From positions 1,360,001 to 1,424,000 of the forward strand of contig JBANSL010000009.1 of NCBI GenBank assembly GCA_037127255.1: a DNA stretch of 64,000 bases, in the 5' to 3' direction. A model generated the notes under the pieces. That model saw only the letters and a program-made list of their open reading frames with translations, ran no database searches and was not told the origin of the DNA. The stretch comes from Persicaria tinctoria (Eukaryota > Streptophyta > Magnoliopsida > Caryophyllales > Polygonaceae). Both the position numbers and the translations under genes were made by a program. Position 1 is the first letter of the stretch. Each line of letters opens with the position of its first letter. Shown piece by piece: positions 58,534 through 64,000 of this stretch.

Positions 58534-59119
58534 GCTGTTTTCGAAGCTGGTTTAGTTGCCCCTCTTGTGAATCTTCTCCAAACTGCCGAGTTTGAAATCA
58601 AGAAAGAGGCCGCATGGGCAATATCTAATCCTACTTCTGGCGGTACTCCTGACCAAATCAAGTACGAGCTCTTTTCTTTCAGATCTTTCCCTGCCATGGC
58701 TTTTCTCAACTGCACAATCACACTAAACTTTTCTATGTCGCAGGTTCTTGGTTTGACAGGGATACATAAAACCTCTATGTGACCTCCTTGTATGCTCTGA
58801 TCCGAGGATAATCACCGTCTGTATAGAAGGATTGTAGAATATTTTGAAAGTTGGTGAGGCCGAGAAAAGTCTGGGTAACACTAGGGATGTAAATTATTAC
58901 GCTCAGTTGGTTGATGAAGCAGATGGGCTAGAGAAGATTGAAAGTCTTCAAGGCCACGATAACAATGAGATATATGAGAAGGCTGTGAAGATTCTGGAGT
59001 CGTATTGGTTAGAAGATGAGGAAGAGGGCCAAGAGACGGTTCTCGCTGGTGATGGCTCTCAACCCGGGTTCAACTTTGGGGGAAGTTAGGTTTCAGTTCC
59101 ATCTGGAGGATTTCTATGT
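58534..59119 (+). pseudogene. Importin-alpha C-terminal gene fragment, three nonsense codons
   Basis: Exon 58534-58661 encodes [20 protein letters not shown] and [20 protein letters not shown], an armadillo repeat with the Trp-Asn-like ladder of importin-alpha. After an 82-bp GT-AG intron, exon 2 from 58744 reads [60 protein letters not shown] and the acidic C-terminus ending PGFNFGGS. In-frame stops are TGA after LV (about 58753), TAG after IEGL (about 58834) and TAG after GGS (59087-59089), after which VSVPSGGF homology still continues. Importin-alpha binds nuclear localisation signals; this copy is dead and is presumably captured by CACTA-2. Confidence 0.85.
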
Positions 59120-60973
59120 AATTTTCTTCTTCTGTGTCGATTGTAGCAAAGTGGTGAGGATTTCTATGTTGTGGAATTTTATTGTATAAACTATAAATTG
59201 CCATTTTCATTTCATCATTTGTCATCAATTTACTTGTGAAATTACTGAAACAGCTTAGAAGAATTTGGTGAATCTGTTTGTGTTTTTGTTTTGGATAAAA
59301 CTTGGAGATTGTTACAAAAAAAATTCTTAACTTATTTTTATTAACATAAAATTCAATAGCTCTACATTCGAAGTTGGTGTTATATGGATTATTAAGAGAG
59401 ATCTTTGTATTTACAAATGATTACATGATTTGGCATTGGTTTATCACCACAATCAGTATAATAATTTTATTGTTTTTTGTTTATTATTGCTAGTTAAAAA
59501 TCTGTAAACTTGGGTGAATTACAAACAGGTTCACAATTGGATTTCAAAAGAGTGTTTAGAGACAACTTGCCTATCTATACATTTTGGCTAGTTTTTCACC
59601 TCTTGACGAGCCCTTGAAAAGTAGTTTGCTATAAAGTGTTCCAGAGATTTGCGAATGGTCAAACAATTTGTTAATAGGGAAAAGAAAAGTTTCCACATTT
59701 CATGTGAACTGTCCTCAACTAGTACTTGCTACACTACACCTCTTGATTAGTGTGGCTGGTTGATGGAATTAAATTAAAGTTAGGGGTTAGCATTTGCTAG
59801 CAGTGCAACAAGATTACCTCTGTAGCAGCTCTGTTACATTGCTAACCATTTACTCCATGAAAGGTTAGTTGCAGCCTGTTTGATTAGGCAGAACCTTGAA
59901 TTGAAGTACTGTCAAAGGGTGTACTAAGTTTCAGCTTTTATCATAGAGGAGAAAAATCCCTTTGGCAAATGAAAAGCTGAAATTCATTTTAAAAAGAGAT
60001 GAATAGTTCTAAACCAATTGAGTCAGCTGAGTGTGCTCGGTGCATTTCTCACTAATTATCATGTTTTGCTCAAAAGTCAGAATAGGCTGCTCTTTCTACT
60101 TTCGAGCTATTTTGAGTGCACTTGAATTGACTAGATTAGACACGATAGGAAGCCCTTTGAACACAATGATGCCCTCTTTTCTATCTACTTTATCTAATTC
60201 CTTATTGCCTTATCCCAATTCAATTTCATTAACATTGGGTTTGCAATTTTCTTTGTCTAATTTATGAGAATGTGTTTTTTTGCAACAACACTTTGTTCAT
60301 ATAATCTTCTTAGGAGCACATATTATTCATTTTAAGTTTCTTATTGGCACACATTATTCATTCAGCCCAATTCAACCAATAAATAATCATGGGTGGTAAG
60401 ATCAAATTAAACCGTTGAGAATCGTATATATTTCGAATATCATGAACAAACACGATTATTCTGCAATTCAGATCAGGCCAACAACAATCAATCAACCAAC
60501 ATATTAAAAAGAACAATGAATTCAGCAACAATTTGATGGGAAGGCGAGGGGAAGGGTTCACACCTGCATATACCTCTCTGGATTTGAACTCGAGGCCAGT
60601 TGTGATAGCGAATTAAGCATGGTTGCTCATGGCCGACGCCGGAGAAGGAGGAGATGCGAAGTCCGAGGTGCTGCTGTCGGCGGCGGAGAGAGGCGATGAA
60701 AGGGGCAGGTGATTAGGGTTAAGGTGAGGGTGAAGGGGAAGATATCGACTGCCTGCCGGCGAAGCTGGACTGAAGACGGGGTCGGGGAGTCCCTGGAGGC
60801 CGGATGCCGGCTACTTGCGCCCCACCGTGGAGTCTGACGGCTGTCTTCTTCGATTTCGGGCCGTCGCCCTGTGCTGCCTGTTGTGCTGTTCGACTTCGCC
60901 TTCGATTTTGGCCCTTCGCTCTTGCAAAAAATAGGGTGAAGGTGTTCGTTCGGGTTACAATGGGGGGGGGGGG

Positions 60974-61004
<31 letters not shown>

Positions 61005-61224
61005 AAGGGAAGAAGAGGGAAGTTTGAGGACAGGCAGTCGAGAAAGAGGAAGCCGACTGGCTCTTCGACAAAGGCATCGTTCACCGTCCCTGGCACAAGG
61101 AGAAAAGAGGTCGTCGATTTGAGGAAAAGATAGAATTGGGATAGTCGGATAATAATAAAATAGATTAATAAAGAAAGAGATAGATGAGATATAAAGGGAT
61201 AGAAGAGATAATAATAATATTTAC

Positions 61225-61263
<39 letters not shown>

Positions 61264-61469
61264 GAATTGGGATAGTCCGGAGAATAAGATATACAAGATC
61301 AAGAGAGCGATCTGGATGTCTGCTTTGAACGCATAGCAATTGAGCCCTTTTTAGTGATGCAAGGTCTCTTGGTCAATCTTGCAGCAGTCCAAACAAATTA
61401 AGGCTTAGAAAATCAAAACTGTGTTAAGTTGGAAGAGTCAGATTGGTGATTATAAGAGTCAGATTGGTG

Positions 61470-61558
<89 letters not shown>

Positions 61559-61858
61559 ATAGATAGATAGTTTTATTTGGCGTTAGGTTAATATCAAAGG
61601 TTTACATAGATGATAAAGATTTTACTTTTTAAAGTTCAAAAATTGTAGAATTGAAGCCGTTATGAATTGAGCACAATTGCATTAGATCAATCATATAGTC
61701 GAGGAATAGGCCTTGACCATCTACTACTATCACACCGTACAAGACATTCAGGTGAGTATATTAGGCTTTAAAATCCTTTGTCATGTTTGTTAGTGATTAG
61801 CGTGGTGCACGTTCGTTGTTCGTGGTTAGAGTAATATGATTGTGCACAACTGCTATCA
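59120..61858. other. CACTA-2 middle region, no recognised gene
   Basis: 59120-60550 is AT-rich, the start perhaps importin 3' UTR. 60560-61110 is GC-richer with open frames on both strands (for example Cys/Ala/Pro-rich on + from 60804), a G13 run (about 60962) and (GA)n at about 60974-60999; it could be a captured promoter or first exon. (TAA)n lies at about 61230-61262. I recognise no protein domain. Confidence 0.4.
61472..61552. repeat. (TA)n microsatellite
   Basis: About 40 TA units, preceded by a 20-bp tandem duplication of GAGTCAGATTGGTGATTATA. Confidence 0.95.
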
Positions 61859-61909
61859 ATGTTCTGGCATATAGGTTGTCTTTGTTATATAATTTTTTTT
61901 GTTCTTAGG

Positions 61910-63105
61910 ATGGATCGAAATTGGATGTATTTGCAACACAGATTTCAAGCTGCCTTCATCAATGGTTTAAAAAAATCCTGGAAGCAGCCAAGGATCATGT
62001 TAATGAAAATGGTGAGACTCGATGCCCGTGTCGTGGGTGTAGAAACGGAGAACTCTTGCAATTGGAAGAAGTTCGTAAACATATCATGTTAAAAGGGTTT
62101 CAATTTAATTATTCAGTATGGACTGACCATGGGGAAGACCTGAATAGTGATGATGGAGGCGACGACTCATATGATGACGGTGATGATAATGATGTTGGGT
62201 TTGATGATGGTTCTGATGAAGATGTGCAGATGATGGACATGTTAGATGATGTGCAGAGAGGGACAAAGATGGATGAAGATGATATAAGGGATAGTACACA
62301 GACACAAAGATATGATGATATGTTTGGTGAAGCCCTGAAAGAGTTGTATCCGGCCGATTGCAAAAAGTTCACTGCATTGAGTTTTATTTTAAAACTCATG
62401 CACACAAAAGTACTAGGTCTCTGGAGCAATAAAAGTTTCAATTCTTTATTGAAAATATTGAAAGATTCTCACCCAGAAGGGGCAGCTATCCCTTCATCGG
62501 TTTACGAAGCAAAGAAAATGTTGCGTGATTTAGGCATGGGGTATGAATGTATACATGCGTGTAAGCATGATTGTGCATTGTTTTGGAAAGAGAATGCAAA
62601 GCTTGAAGAATGTCCTGTGTGTCATGAGCCTAGATACATGTCGAAAGAAGGAAAAGGCAACAAAATCCCACATAAGGTGTTGCGTTATTTTCCATTAAAG
62701 GACAAACTGAAGCGACTATATATGTCTAGACATACAGCTACAGATATGAAATGGCATAAATTGAAACGTCAGTCTGAAGAAGGTTGCCTTAGACACCCTG
62801 CCGATGCTGAACAGTGGAAGACTTTTGATTTAGAGTATCCCAATTTTGCTAGGGAGTACAAAAATGTCAGGCTGGGGCTTGCTACAGATGGGTTCAATCC
62901 ATTTGGGAACATGAGCACCAGTTACAGTATGTGGCCTGTGATTTTGGTGCCTTATAACCTTCCTCCATGGAAGTGCATGAAAGGGATGTTTTCCATGATG
63001 TCATTGCTGATTCTTGGTCCCCGGGCACCTGGGAAGGACATCGATGTATATCTTCGTCCTTTAATAGACGAGCTGAAGAAATCCACCAAATCTTCGACAT
63101 CGTAA
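61910..63105 (+). pseudogene. CACTA-2 transposase (TNP2 type), frameshifted and truncated
   Basis: The start MDRNWMYL (ATG at 61910) is in one frame. After a shift near 61935 the Transposase-associated domain continues in another (GETRCPCRGCRNGELLQLEE, FQFNYSVWTDHGEDL). An Asp-rich linker follows, then TNP2 blocks LYPADCKKFTALSFILKL, YECIHACKHDCALFW, KLEECPVCHEPRYM, LATDGFNPFGNMSTSYSMWP and KDIDVYLRPLIDELKK. At about 63078 the homology stops abruptly, where ELWEEGV-type sequence is expected, and the frame ends at 63105. About two thirds of the protein, with the DUF4218 and DUF4216 parts, is missing. Confidence 0.85.
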
Positions 63106-64000
63106 GCGATCCTCCTGATCTCTTGGATGCTCGTTCGGAAGTTGTCATCCCCTTTGCATCAACTTCTTGTGTTGTTCTTCCTCCCCTCCCAGGCCTCTAC
63201 TTGCTTTCCTCCACCTGTTCCCGGCCTTTCTCCGGCGATGTTCTATGATTCCGTTTTGAGTGTCGATCGTTGCACAGGTCGTTGAAGGGGGCCGCACATT
63301 AGTCCCTCCTCCCTTCGTTTGGTGTCCCAAGCATACTGTTTTGAGTGTCATTAAGGTGCAGTTTTGAGAGTCGTCGACGTCCTTGACCCTTCTTGATCAC
63401 TTCAAAAGGCTCCCTCCTTCCCGGTTCCCCTGTCTGTTGTCTGTGTAAGTTGTTAGTGCTGTTTGCATCTCCTGATCAGCCTTTGATTCGGTTCCATCCT
63501 TCCCAATTTGTGTGTTTGAATAGCCATTTGAGTAAGGATCTTACTGTCGAAGCTTGAACTCGATTTAAGTTCAAGTTTTCTTGTTCACAGTCTCGGCATA
63601 CCTTGTCAATTTTATTAGTTCCCTATTAATACTGAACATTTCCTAAAACATTAATTGTATATATGCTTCCTGTATATACTTGATCTTGCATAGTTTTAGC
63701 CATTCATGGCATTGAGAATTAGGAAAATTGCCCATTATACGCTCCATTGATTACGATCCGATCTCATTCAAAACTTTGCTGGCGGGGAGCTACATTACAT
63801 CTGAATATCTGATAGTATGCTTATACTTTAATTATGATAGTATTAGCTTATGCTTTAATTATGATGGTATTACTTGTGATTTAATTATGTTGTTTATGAT
63901 TTTGGATGTCACATTGGGTGCTCTTCCCCTCCCCGTCTTAGTCTCTTATGTAAAAATATTATATTATTTATACAATTTTAACCTTAAAATAAAAAAATGT
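63079..64000. other. Unassigned sequence after the TNP2 break
   Basis: C/T-rich to about 63480 then AT-rich. No TNP2 continuation and no other protein recognised. It may be another insertion or a rearrangement inside CACTA-2. Confidence 0.35.

Larger units (their letters stand above)
56941..64000 (+). mobile_element. CACTA-2: large CACTA element, extends beyond window
   Basis: It starts CACTACAACAGAAAGGGTT at 56941 directly after GTA (possible TSD), inside copia A integrase. Subterminal sequence to about 57670 repeats TCGTCGC, TCATCGC and GCGAGGAA-type motifs. A TNP2 transposase fragment begins about 4.95 kb from this end, against about 5.4 kb in CACTA-1. That supports one element, but the 3' end is outside the window. 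It carries an importin-alpha pseudogene on +. Confidence 0.6.

Noticed and set aside
60719..61339. 206-codon minus frame with a poly-Tyr run
   Set aside because: Tyr run comes from (TAA)n/(TTA)n repeats, the rest is unrecognised and low complexity.

Overview
The window is plant nuclear DNA, most likely from a eudicot with a transposon-rich genome. The signs are AT-rich intergenic sequence, introns with GT-AG borders, a plant cysteine-rich receptor-like kinase (CRK), and plant lineages of Ty1/copia, L1-type LINE and CACTA (En/Spm) elements. I see no bacterial or organellar gene organisation. Nearly everything is mobile DNA or host-gene fragments broken or carried by it. Species cannot be decided from the sequence.

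Layout. 1-8142: a decayed Sirevirus-type Ty1/copia element on + (5' LTR remnant, protease, integrase, RT, RNase H, an extra envelope-like ORF, purine tracts, 3' LTR) with no gag. 8749-10440: a Sirevirus gag/protease fragment on -. 10995-12190: a decayed LINE reverse transcriptase on -. 12320-14280: a repeat with two clusters of TCGA-rich motifs. 15586-27058: a seven-exon CRK pseudogene on -, cut in exon 3 by a 7.8 kb LTR element (17000-24797, TSD TAGAC) and carrying a TRIM element next to the exon 2 splice acceptor.

27973-40861 is a large CACTA element. Both of its genes are intact by my splicing: a TnpD/TNP2-type transposase of 1080 aa and a Transposase_24-type protein of 446 aa. On the opposite strand it also carries an intact two-exon Agenet-domain gene and a HIPP (heavy-metal-associated protein) gene fragment. 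Its 3' terminal inverted repeat is missing, replaced by the 3' LTR of a minus-strand copia element (copia B).

40862 to about 54130 is copia B. Its gag is split by an LTR-like element (45361-53681, TSD GATTC), which is itself split by a non-autonomous CACTA element (48156-52785, TSD GTT). That CACTA holds several exons and introns of a plant TBC-domain RabGAP gene, so it is a Pack-CACTA. Copia B also holds a 173-bp solo LTR (TSD TTTGA) in its RNase H. 54131-56940 is the 3' half of another copia element (copia A), interrupted at 56941 by the start of a second large CACTA. This CACTA-2 carries an importin-alpha pseudogene fragment and a truncated TNP2 transposase, and runs off the window.

The main biology is host-gene capture by three separate CACTA elements (Agenet and HIPP; RabGAP; importin-alpha) and an insertion history readable from target-site duplications. 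The best candidate for something undescribed is the intact antisense Agenet (Tudor-like) gene inside a CACTA whose transposase genes are intact but whose 3' end is gone.
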